In this document: in pieces, positions 34,288 to 43,125 of the stretch
How positions within the stretch are numbered: position 1 is the stretch's first letter
Layout: each line of letters starts with the position of its first letter
Source: Bathynomus jamesi
Taxonomy: Eukaryota > Arthropoda > Malacostraca > Isopoda > Cirolanidae
NCBI GenBank assembly: GCA_023014485.1
Contig: JAJOZX010000087.1
Location: 1,977,001-2,041,000, forward strand
Direction: 5' to 3'
DNA length: 64,000 bases
Program-made: the position numbers and the translations under genes
Notes under the pieces: generated by a model
What the model saw: the letters and a program-made list of their open reading frames with translations, nothing else
What the model was told of the DNA's origin: nothing
Databases searched by the model: none

Positions 34288-34944
34288 GGTGTCCGGACAA
34301 CTGCCCCCTGGACAACCGCCCCCCGGACAATTGCCCCCCGACAACCGCCCCCCGGACAAATGCCCCGTAGGACAATCGCCCCCCGGATTATTGCCCCCTA
34401 TAAGTAAATAAAAATTAAATAGAAATTAAATTTACGTTTAAAAAATGGCAAGCTAAAACAATATTTAACAACATTATTGCCAATTCTTGCTTAATTTTGC
34501 TTGTAGCCTGAAAAAAATTATATTTAAAAAGTTAGCAATATTTAACAAAAAATTTTCCAATTATTGCTTACTTATTTATAATAAAATTATGAAGTTTAGC
34601 TACTTAATTTTATTTAAACATTTGGCAAGACTTATTGTATTTCATATATACTATGGATTAATTAATTATATTTAAACAGTTGGCAATACTTATTGGAAGG
34701 TCGTTTTGAAAGTCATAGTTGGTGGTTAGGTTAGGTTAGGTTAGGTTAGGCTAGGTTAGGTTAGGTTAGGTTAGGTTTGTTTTTTATAAATATTAATAAA
34801 TTTAATTCCTATTTAATTTTTATTTACTTATGGGGGGCAATAATCCGGGGGGCGATTGTCCTACGGGGGCAGTTGTCCGGGGGGCGGTTGTCGGGGGGCA
34901 ATTGTCCGGGGTGCGGTTGTCCGGGGGGCAGTTGTCCTAGCACC
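34288..34944. mobile_element. Non-autonomous foldback DNA transposon, 657 bp, with TTAGG repeats
   Basis: Bounded by exact 9-bp duplications. Its ends are long inverted arms, about 147 bases on the left (34288-34434) and 148 on the right (34797-34944), beginning GGTG(T/C). Each arm holds about seven degenerate 14-16 base units of the type GGACAACTGCCCCCC, then a matching AT-rich stretch (ATAAGTAAATAAAAATT). The centre is AT-rich and carries ten TTAGG-type units. No transposase ORF is present. A 9-bp duplication is typical of Mutator-like elements, but no family can be assigned from the sequence alone. It is not related to the surrounding retroelements. Confidence 0.88.
34726..34775 (+). repeat. 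Telomere-type (TTAGG)10 repeat
   Basis: Ten consecutive pentamers, all TTAGG except the sixth (CTAGG). TTAGG is the usual arthropod telomere unit. Here it lies inside the foldback element, so it is an interstitial copy and not a chromosome end. Confidence 0.95.
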
Positions 34945-34953
34945 ATTCCAGGT
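34945..34953. repeat. Target site duplication, right
   Basis: ATTCCAGGT, the exact partner of 34279-34287, followed by the uninterrupted B ORF2 sequence GATACACAATACG. Confidence 0.9.
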
Positions 34954-36561
34954 GATACACAATACGTTTTGTAATGATGGATTCCAACAGTTTGCCGACA
35001 ACTGATGTTAAACTGATCGGGCGATAATTAAAAGGATTTTCCCTATCACCCTTTTTAAAGATTGGTGTTACATTTGCTAACTTCCAGTCAGTTGGAACTT
35101 TCCCTAACTCGATTGATTGTTTGAATATGGTTACTAATTTGTCAACAACATTGTGGCTAACCTCTTTTAATACCCTTGGAAAAAATAAGTCGGGGCCAGG
35201 TGATTTGTATTTGTTCATCTTATCAATTAATTGCTGTACCTCATTTCTCGTAAAATTTATGGTCTCTACGGGCTGGTCACCGTCATATGTAATCCGAGGA
35301 CTTGGCACTTCTATTGTGTCTTCCTCCGTGAAGACTGTAACGAAGAACTCGTTTAACGTATTAGCTATATCTTTAACACTGAATTTCAGTAGGCCATTTC
35401 TATCTTTTAAGGGGCCTACAGAATTTTTAATTGGCTTTCTGCTATTAACATGGACAAAAAATTCTTTAGGGTTAACTTTACAGAGTGAGGCAACTCTAGC
35501 TTCTTCATCACGTTTGGCTGACCTAATTAAGGACTTAACCCTCCTACGTAGGGTTATATAGTTTTCTGAATTAGTGTGGTTGAAATGCGAATTAAGTAGT
35601 TTGTAGGCTCTATTTCTTCCCGTAATAGCCATCCTAATTTCATTGTTAAACCATTTCGGTGACTTTGTTGACAAGGAAACCATTTTGGTGGGTATAAAAG
35701 TGTTCTATAATATTCTAAATTGATCCCTATATGAGCTCCAGGTGACATTGACATCCTCACTTATTAGAACTTCAAGTGTGTCTAAACTACTTCGGAAGCT
35801 TTCAAAATTTGCTCTCGAGAAATCCAGTCTTTCACGAGTCTTTTCGCGTGTATTAACTGGAACCCTGAGGTCAAACCTAATCAAAATATGATCGCTGTTA
35901 CTTAAATTTTCACCAATAGTCAGGTTAGAGACTAGGTCTTCTTCGTTCGTGAATATGAGGTCTAGTTTATTATTACCCCTAGTAGGCCCGTCAACCCATT
36001 GACTTAATAAGTTATCATCGGCAAATTCCAACAGTCTTGAGCCCTCAGCATCAGCTGTTTTGTTTTCCCAATTTACATTACCACAATTAAAATCACCAAA
36101 AATCACACTGATCTTATTATTCACTATTCTGCTTAATTTGTTATACCAGTTTATATCCTTATCAACGGGGTAGTGAGGTGGTCTATATGCTGAAAGTAGC
36201 TGCACTACTTTATTATTTAGGTTGAGATCAATTCCCAACATTTCATGAGCAGATACGATATTACTGTTTACCGGGTGCAGGGAGTCCCGAGCATACAAAA
36301 GTACACCGCCGCCTTCCCTTCCGTTCCTATCTTTGTGAAACATTTTGTAACCTACCATTTCAAATTCTCCTACAAAATCCCTTGATTCAGAATGAATCCA
36401 GGATTCCGTTATTCCGATGATATCAAAGTTCTCAGTTTTGACAAGCGCTATAAATTCCATTAGTTTGTTTCTAATTGACCTAGCATTGAAGAACACAGTT
36501 TTGAGTGATTTTAAGTTGTGGTTTTTCCTAACTGGCCTGAGTCGTTTCCCGACGCAGTTGA

Positions 36562-36727
36562 ACTAACTACTGGGGGAGGGGGACTAACTACTGGGGGAGG
36601 GGGACTACCTGCTGGGGAGGGGGACTACCTGCTGGGGGAGTGGGACTACCTGCTGGGGGAGGGGGACTAACTGCTGGGGGAGGGGACTAACTGCTGGGGG
36701 AGGGGGACTAACTGCTGGGGGAGTAGG
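36562..36727 (-). repeat. Pro-rich coding minisatellite of B6
   Basis: Eight units of 21, 21, 20, 21, 21, 20, 21 and 21 bases in plus-strand order. Two 20-base units shift the frame, so translation runs PPAVS, then PLPQQ, and ends at a stop at 36605-36607 within the array. Confidence 0.9.
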
Positions 36728-36801
36728 TTTAACTGTTTGGGGAGCAGGAGCAATTGCTGGTTTGGTGGGTCCTAGTATAAAAAGATTATATAAATTAATG
36801 T

Positions 36802-37209
36802 TCAATTAATCACCATACTTCTTTTTCCCCTTCTGGTTAAAATGTATCCCGTCCGAACCAAAGTATTCCCATTTCCGTAGAATGTAGGCCAAAAATCGAC
36901 AAACTTTAGGCCTTTTTCATCACACATGCGTTTAACTCTTTTATTTATGCTAATGGCTTTACTTAGAGTATAGTCACTAGCAAGCATTCCAGGGAGAATT
37001 CCTACGACCATACCCATGTCTGTCCTATCCCTAACCTTGTCAGTTAGGTTCTTGTATTCTTTTATAATGGGCTCTGTCTACCCTCCTGTCCCTCCCAGAA
37101 AAACGTCATTGCCACCAACATGGACAATGATAGGGCAACTCTTATTCTTGATATTAATTTTGCCTAATTCCCTATTAATTATCTGGCTTGTGGCACCCAG
37201 AAAACATCG
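36802..37209 (-). pseudogene. ORF1 SGNH-esterase fragment, family B, copy B6
   Basis: Same 5'-truncated ORF1 piece as in B5, with HVGGND (block III) and GILPGM readable. A missing base near 36870 (TATTCCCATTT against TATTCCCCATTT) breaks the frame before the GIHF motif. It shares the TAG after GGTGG and the TAA after KKYGD with B5. Its 5' border at the TC tract is identical to that of B5, so the two are duplicates and not separate insertions. Confidence 0.86.
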
Positions 37210-37294
37210 GAGAGAGAGAGGATGGAGAGAGAGAGAGGATGGAGAGAGAGAGAGAGGATGGAGAGAGAGAGAGAGGAGGAGAGAGAGAGAGAGA
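37210..37294. repeat. (GA)n tract 13, between A7 tail and B6 5' end
   Basis: GGATGGA-interrupted GA tract like tract 10, with one GGAGGAG variant. Confidence 0.97.
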
Positions 37295-37396
37295 GTTACA
37301 AGGAGTTACAAGGAAAAGAAGTACCTCAAAAGGCCTTGCGGCCCATACCGAGGAGGTACCAATGGCAACGGGTGCCAGGGAAAATTTTGTACACAC

Positions 37397-40098
37397 TCAA
37401 ATAGTGTGCAAGATTTGGTCTAACCTTTTCTTGAACTGATCCACAGAGGAACTGTTCACAACTTCTGAAGGTAACCTGTTCCACGTGTCACAGATCTTAT
37501 ACGTAAAGTAATTCCCACACACACTAGTCCTAAACCGTTTCAAATCCAACTTCCAACCATTGTTGCGAGTTGGGTTATCATTTAAACTAAACATACTTCT
37601 AAAATCGACATCGTTGAACCCGCGTAAGAGCTTGAAAACCTCGATCAGTTGACCGCGCAGCCTCCGAGTTTCCAGCGAAAACAAGTTCAGGGCGCGTAAC
37701 CGTCGATTGTAGCCCATATGCCTAACGGAAGGGATTAACTTTGTGGCCCTCGCCTGCACTCGCTCCAGCCTCTCAATATCTTTCCTGAGGGTGGGCGACC
37801 AGAACTGCACAGCATACTCCAGGTGCGGCCGAACAAGGGAATTGTACAGAGAGCACAATCTCCTTGTTCCGAAACTGAAATTGCCTCCTGATATAACCCA
37901 ATAGTTTCTGGGCTTTCTTTTCCACCTCTACACACTGTTTCGTAAACTTAAGGTCGCTGCTAATTAGCACACCCAAGTCCTTTTCTAAATCAGTCACCTC
38001 GATATTACTACCCAACATCGAGTAGTCCGACTTGGGATTGGCGTAGCCAATGTGCATCACTTTGCATTTACCCAAGTTAAACGGCATTTGCCATTTTTCG
38101 GACCACTCTCCTATCCTACCTAGGTCCGCACGCAGTTCCTCGATCGCTTCGGGCGTCCCAACATTGGCCCCAAGCTTGGTGTCATCAGCGAATTTGGCGA
38201 TCCGACTGACGATGCCACCGTCGATATCATTTATGTAAATGATAAACAACAGTGGCCCCAAAACGGAACCCTGAGGAACCCCACTAGTGACCGAGGCCCA
38301 ACCCGAACTAGCCCCTTTAATTACACCCTCTGCCGCCTATTCCTCAGCCAGTTTTCAATCCACCTACCTATTTCCCCACCGATACCCAGCGCGCGCACTT
38401 TCGCCATTAGCCGGCGGTGAGGTACCTTATCAAAGGCTTTCTGAAAGTCGAGATAAAGTATATCAATCGCCCTACTCTTATCGTACTCACTCAACATGAC
38501 GTGGAAAAACTCGAGCAAGTTGGTGAGACACGACCTATGCCGTCTAAACCCATGTTGGGAGTCCCCAAGCAGCTTGTAGGAATCCAAATGGTCAACGATC
38601 CTATCGCTATTATCCCTCTAATAATTTACCTACAACTGAAGTGAGACTAATGGGACGATAGTTCCCTGGACTTTCGTGATCCCCTTTCTTAAAGATAGGG
38701 GTCACGTTGGCTTCCCTCCAGTCACCAGGCACCTGGCCCATCTCCAACGATTTGTTGAAGACTGTAGCCAGGTGGGGAGCCACCTGGTCGCGCACTTCTC
38801 GCAACACTCTGGGGAGAAACTGGTCTGGCCCAGGAGCCTTAAACGCGCTCAGTTTGTCTATTCTATCGGCAACGACTGTCGCGGTACATAACACTATCCA
38901 GGCCAGCACCTTCGTGCCTCACGCCTGGCTCGGGGATGACGCGGGTATCCTCCCTGGTGAACACTCCCGCAAAGTACTCATTAAGCACATTAGCGATGTC
39001 CGCGTCGGAGGTCCGCAGAACGCCGCTTCTAATGGGCTTTCTACTATTAACATAACTGAAGAACTCCTTAGGGTTCCCCTTGCAGAGGCTTGCCACCCGT
39101 AGTTCTTCGTTACGTTTCGCTAGCCTAACCTTCGCCTTCACTTCCCTACACAGGCGGACATACGCTTCAGTGTTCTCGTGGGAACGATTGGCCTTCGCCC
39201 TCCTATACGCTACTTTCCTATTTCGGATAGCCGAAGCGATGTCACGATTGAACCACTTAGGCTGCGTTGAAGCAGGGGTGACCGGTTTTGAGGGTATGGC
39301 AGCAGACTGCAGCACCATAAACTCGTCCCGGAATGCACTCCACACTCCCTCAACATCGCCGCCGACCTCTAACCCCATCTCTCCTACGCTATCCCTGAGG
39401 CTAACAAAGTCGCCCGCCGGAGATCGAGCTTACTGCCTCTCGAGTTACTACGCTTCACCCGAGGGACGCACACACGGAACCTAATAAGACCGTGATCACT
39501 CCCGCCCAACGATTCGTCAACGGTGAGGCCAGTGACGAGGTTGTCTTCGGTCGTGAATACTAAGTCTAGAACGCTTTCGCCTCGTGTAGGCTCGTTGACC
39601 CACTGAGTGAGGAAGTTCTCATCAGCAAAGTCAACTAGCCTCCTCCCTTCAGCATCAGCAGTCCTGTTTCCCACTTTATGCCGCGACAGTTGAAGTCTCC
39701 TAAAACTACACACACCCTATCCCCTAGCAGGCTACTGAGTTCGGTGTACAGGGCTGTATCCTCCTCGAGGAGGAGATGCGGAGGTCTGTACACCAAGATT
39801 AACCTATAGTTCGTCCCTCCCACGTTCAGATCGACGCCAAGCAGCTCCCGTTCCGACCGGAACTGGCAGTCAACCGGACTCAACGTGTCTCTGACGTATA
39901 TTAGTACCCCACCCCCTCCCCACGGGTGCGGTCTTTGCGAAACATTCTATACCCGGGAATTTCGAACTCCCCAACGTAGTCCCTACGATCAGTATGAATC
40001 CAGGACTCGGTGATAGCAACGATATCCTGGTATTCTGATGCTAAGAGCGCCCGTAGCTCGCAAAACTTGTTCCTAATCGACCTAGCATTAAAAAGCAT
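37397..40098 (-). pseudogene. ORF2 endonuclease/reverse transcriptase, copy A7, frameshifted
   Basis: Full-length ORF2 in at least eight frame segments: 39901-40098, 39635-39883, 39384-39713, 38863-39378, 38610-38909, 38321-38587, 37773-38261 and 37397-37858. All EN and RT motifs including FADDTKLG are readable, and the C-terminus ends SEVVNSSSVDQFKKRLDQILHTI with the normal stop. It has lost about 17 bases in the IGPLKDGSG codons near 39028 and bases at the VRCTATVVAH site near 38885; both changes are also found in A11. It lies 36 bases downstream of the ORF1 stop, overlapping no ORF1 codon if translation starts at this ATG. Confidence 0.91.
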
Positions 40099-40133
40099 TG
40101 CACGGAGGGAGCCTTCCCTATTCTGACCGCCCC

Positions 40134-41545
40134 CTAGCACGACCCGTTTCCCGAACAGCCAGGGCTGTCGGGAGTTGAAGAGCCCCTCACTAACGAGGGG
40201 GCAACTTCCGCAGGAGCCTGAGCCCCCTCCAACGTAGGAGGAGGGTCACCCACCTGTACCTGGACGCACCCTTCAGTTGAAGGTACGTCCGCCACCGGCT
40301 CATCATCCCTCCCCGGTGGGGGCCCATCATCTCTCCCCGGACTCGACCTCACCATTCTGTATAGGTGCCGGTCGAGCAGCGCGCCTAGCACACCTTTACC
40401 CTTGTTATTGAGGTGGACACCATCCCTCTGGTAAAGGTCCCACCTACCGAAAATGCGTCGAAGGGGTCAATAAACCTCACGCCCAGCGGGACGCACAAGT
40501 CTTGCACCCTCTCGTTGATGCCAATGACCTTACTGAGTGCGTGGTCACTGGCATTCATTCGCGGTAAAATACCCATTAACATTCCCCTGTCTGTCTTCAG
40601 TTTTAGATCATCCGCAAGAGACATGATCTCGGTGATGATCCCTCTGAAAGACCTACCCTACCGCCTTTGAGGAACAGGTCGTTGCCACCAGCGTGGACAA
40701 CGATCGCAGTCCTCCGACTAGCCACGCGCACCTTCTCTACCTCCTTCCTTAAGTGCGCCGTTCCCCGCCCAGGTAAGCACCTTACCTTCCTCCCATCCCG
40801 GTTTGCAGAAGCAAAGTACTTCTCCTGGCCCCTGATCTGCGAGTCCCCAATCAAAACGGTGTCTTCCTCCTTCGAGCACAGGAGACTAAAGCGGTTAGAG
40901 GTCCTGACAGGGGCAACTGGGGTCTCAGGCTTCGGCTTCGCAGCCTTCTTGCCGAGACCTTTCGAAACCCGTCGCCACCCATACACGCAGTTACACCACC
41001 CGACCCACCCCGACCGGTAGCTACATCCTTCGGTTTCTTTGGGCCATCAGTAGGCCCCTTCCCACCCTTTTTCTTCATCGGCCCCTTCCCACCCTTCTCT
41101 ATCGACCCCTTCCCACCCTTCTCTATCAGCCCCTTCTTTGCGCCCTCCACCTTACGCCGCGTTCCAAGCATTCCACGTGGGTCGCTGGCGATTCCTGACA
41201 CTGATTTAGGACCCTGGCCCCCGGTTGCACCTCTACCCTTTCTCCGCGGTCCCGAGATCTGTCCATTCCATCGCTGGACCGCCTTTCCACGGCAGCTATC
41301 CTATCCTGAATGAGCTCCGGGTTAGGCGGCGCAGCCTCGTCAGTGACCGCCGCACCTCCAACAGCCGGTCTGGACGACTCGAGCCGCCGGACCCTCTCCT
41401 CTAGCTTCTCGTAAAACCGCATGAGTTCGCAAAAGCGGCACATGCTGGAGTGGTTGATCTTCTCGAAGCAGCTTCTTTGAAGTTCGTCACCCACTGGTTA
41501 CTTCACACCTCGCACATTCAGCCTTCATTTCTGCGGTCCAGTCAT
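40134..41545 (-). pseudogene. ORF1 SGNH-esterase, family A, copy A7, frameshifted
   Basis: CR1 ORF1 with an RNA-associated N-terminal module and a C-terminal SGNH hydrolase. N-terminus (41126-41545): AECARCEV, later MCRFCELM, then a heptad-like YEKLEERVRRLESS, that is two CxxC pairs followed by a coiled coil. Then a basic linker with EKGGKG repeats (40990-41200), VLIGDSQIRG (block I Ser), LPGRGTAH (block II), HAGGNDLF (block III) in 40603-40986, and a C-terminus ending PGCSGNGSC. Frame breaks occur near 41520, 41150, 40960, 40640 and 40440; the last damages the DGVHL block. Neighbour ORF2 follows immediately. Confidence 0.88.
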
Positions 41546-42551
41546 TGTAACTTTTTTTTTTTTTCGAATTCTGAATACTCTGAATAAGATAAAGCGTTCT
41601 AGCAATGAAAACTATCAAAAACGTTCTGACCAGTATATAAAAAAGGGGGGGGGGTGAATTCTTCCCGCGCGTAGACGCATCCACCTATTTGCAAGTGACG
41701 TTCATCCCTTCCAGAAGACTACACCTCTCGCTGCTGCCGCACCGACCAAAGGTCTCCCCAGGGCCGGACAGTCCCAAACGTGTCGCAGCTACCAACTGAC
41801 AAACACTCGCGACGCAGGCGTCACGGATTTCCGCCAGGAGCGACAGCGAGATGCAGCCCCTTACTAAGTCTTACTAGTCACTCACAAGCGGCCAGACTCT
41901 TAGAATCCAGTGTTCAAGGGATATCCCACCAGACCCAGAGGCTACGCCCGAGACTTTACGCTGGCCTGGCAGCCAGCTGGGCAGTAAAGCTCTCTCACCT
42001 CAGAGCAGTACAGCCAAGCACCATCAATTGGTCACCAAAGAACGGTCGCAGGGGGCTGGTCAGGCCATTACGCGTTAGGAATGGGCTTAACGGGGCACTA
42101 GCCACACTCCATTCATCGCGCCCCTACGCCTGGGACCCCTCCATCCCAGTCTCTCACAACCTACGAGCGTTAAATGGTGTTATTTATAGAGGTTCCAAAG
42201 CCTCTCTTCCCACGCATGAGGTAGCAGTAGGGTCCTAATAGTAAAAGAAGAGAAAAAGACTTAATACTAAAAGTTTTTTTTTTTTTTTTTTTTGCAGTCA
42301 GAGGAGAACACCTTAACGTAAGCTAAAAGGACAGAGTAGGGATGGGATGGGGTCCTAGTAACCCACGGGACGGATTGTGCAAATACTTCACCCGCCCTCC
42401 CGAAAGAGAGAGAGAACCTAAAGGAACTGGCAGCCAGTTCCTCTAGAATCCCACGACTCGGGACCGGAGGGCTGTCACACCCCAAGTATAAAGTTTACTA
42501 CATCCAGAAGAAATGTGCATAACCTTTATTTATACCCCTGCGGAGATACTG

Positions 42552-42552
<1 letters not shown>
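41546..42552 (-). promoter_or_regulatory. 5' leader of copy A7 (no gene seen)
   Basis: About 1 kb of untranslated sequence upstream of ORF1; presumably holds the internal promoter of the element, by analogy with other non-LTR elements. Visible items: a perfect inverted repeat AGGAACTGG-CAG-CCAGTTCCT at 42422-42442, an A-run of about 22 (minus strand) at 42273-42294, a C-run next to TATATAC at about 41631-41653, and an A-run just before the ORF1 ATG. On the plus strand the A-run reads as a long T-tract followed by GCAG. No ORF of note. Confidence 0.7.
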
Positions 42553-42590
<38 letters not shown>

Positions 42591-42613
42591 AAGAGAGAGA
42601 GATAGGATAGAGA
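42553..42613. repeat. (GA)n tract 14, between A8 tail and A7 5' end
   Basis: Nearly pure GA with AAGAAAGAG and GATAGGATAG interruptions, a type seen again only at 55931-55993. Confidence 0.96.
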
Positions 42614-43125
42614 GTACAAGTTACGGAGTTACAATGAAAAGAAGTACCTCAAAAGGCCTTGCGGCCCATACCGAGGAGGTACCAATGGCAACGGGTGCCA
42701 GGGAAAATTTTGTAAAAGTTTATTTTTCTTTCAACTATCCTAGCAGTAGTAGAAAACTGGATAGAAAAGTAGAAGGCTCTCTCCCCACCCTCCGCTCCCT
42801 CCCTGCCAGAGGCAGGTACGGAAAAAGGTTGAAGAAAATACCTTGACCCTGGAAAAGTAGCCAAGGAAATTTTACAGGAAAGTGGAGAATATATAAATAG
42901 CTCTATATTTAGCTTGCTCACAGAGACCGAGCAAGCGAACTCCTGCAGAGTTTTCTGAAGTTTTAATCTTAAACTATGAGTGTGTTCAGTACTTTGTCTA
43001 GCCTATTTTTAAACAGATTTACACTTTGACTGGAAACAACCTCTGAGGGAAGTTGGTTCCAGATATTAACTATTTTATAGGAAAAGAAATTTCCGCAGAC
43101 TGATGTCCTAAATGTCTTTACACAC

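Larger units (their letters stand above)
33083..36496 (-). pseudogene. ORF2 endonuclease/reverse transcriptase, copy B6, interrupted
   Basis: EN piece 35705-36496 (FFNARSIRNK, ITESWIH, GDFNCGNVNW, NSDHILIRF) and linker/RT piece 34954-35683, which reads through WKLANVTPIFKKGDRENPFNYRPISL with no stop. RT continues at 33083-34278 after the transposon with [51 protein letters not shown] and the normal C-terminus. Apart from the insertion, the main lesion is a frame change at about 35685-35705 between EN and linker (ATTTTGGTGGG region). A 3-base insertion near 33441 adds Gly in VQARGATKLIP. Without the transposon this would be among the least damaged ORF2 copies of the window. Confidence 0.92.
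32754..37209 (-). mobile_element. CR1-like element, family B, copy B6, split by a foldback transposon
   Basis: Longest B copy: part of ORF1, the minisatellite, ORF2 and the 3' UTR (32754-33082). ORF2 is interrupted at 34288-34944 by a DNA transposon. Its sequence differs from B1-B4 at scattered positions and it keeps DKVPH and the DWKLANV Trp codon that those copies have lost, so it is a distinct B subtype. Confidence 0.93.
37295..42552 (-). mobile_element. CR1-like element, family A, copy A7, with ORF1 and 5' leader
   Basis: One of the two most complete family A copies (about 5.26 kb). Minus-strand order: 5' leader (41546-42552), ORF1 (40134-41545), ORF2 (37397-40098), short A-type 3' UTR (37295-37396), TC tail. 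It contains sequence upstream of the AGCCCTGG point at which A1-A5 are cut. Closely related to A11 (offset about 13.37 kb). Confidence 0.93.

Noticed and set aside
34726..34775. TTAGG run as a chromosome end
   Set aside because: Only ten units, inside a transposon with inverted arms and flanked on both sides by continuous B ORF2.
34288..34944. Foldback element as a solo LTR or SINE
   Set aside because: Inverted rather than direct terminal repeats, no TG...CA ends, no tRNA-like A/B boxes seen and no poly-A tail.
41780..42238. 152-residue plus-strand reading in the A7 leader
   Set aside because: Not maintained in the sister leader A11 (frame lost near 55275), low complexity and antisense to the element; treated as chance.
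42553..42613. Target-site duplications around retroelement copies
   Set aside because: Both flanks of every copy are TC microsatellite, so any duplication cannot be told from the repeat itself.
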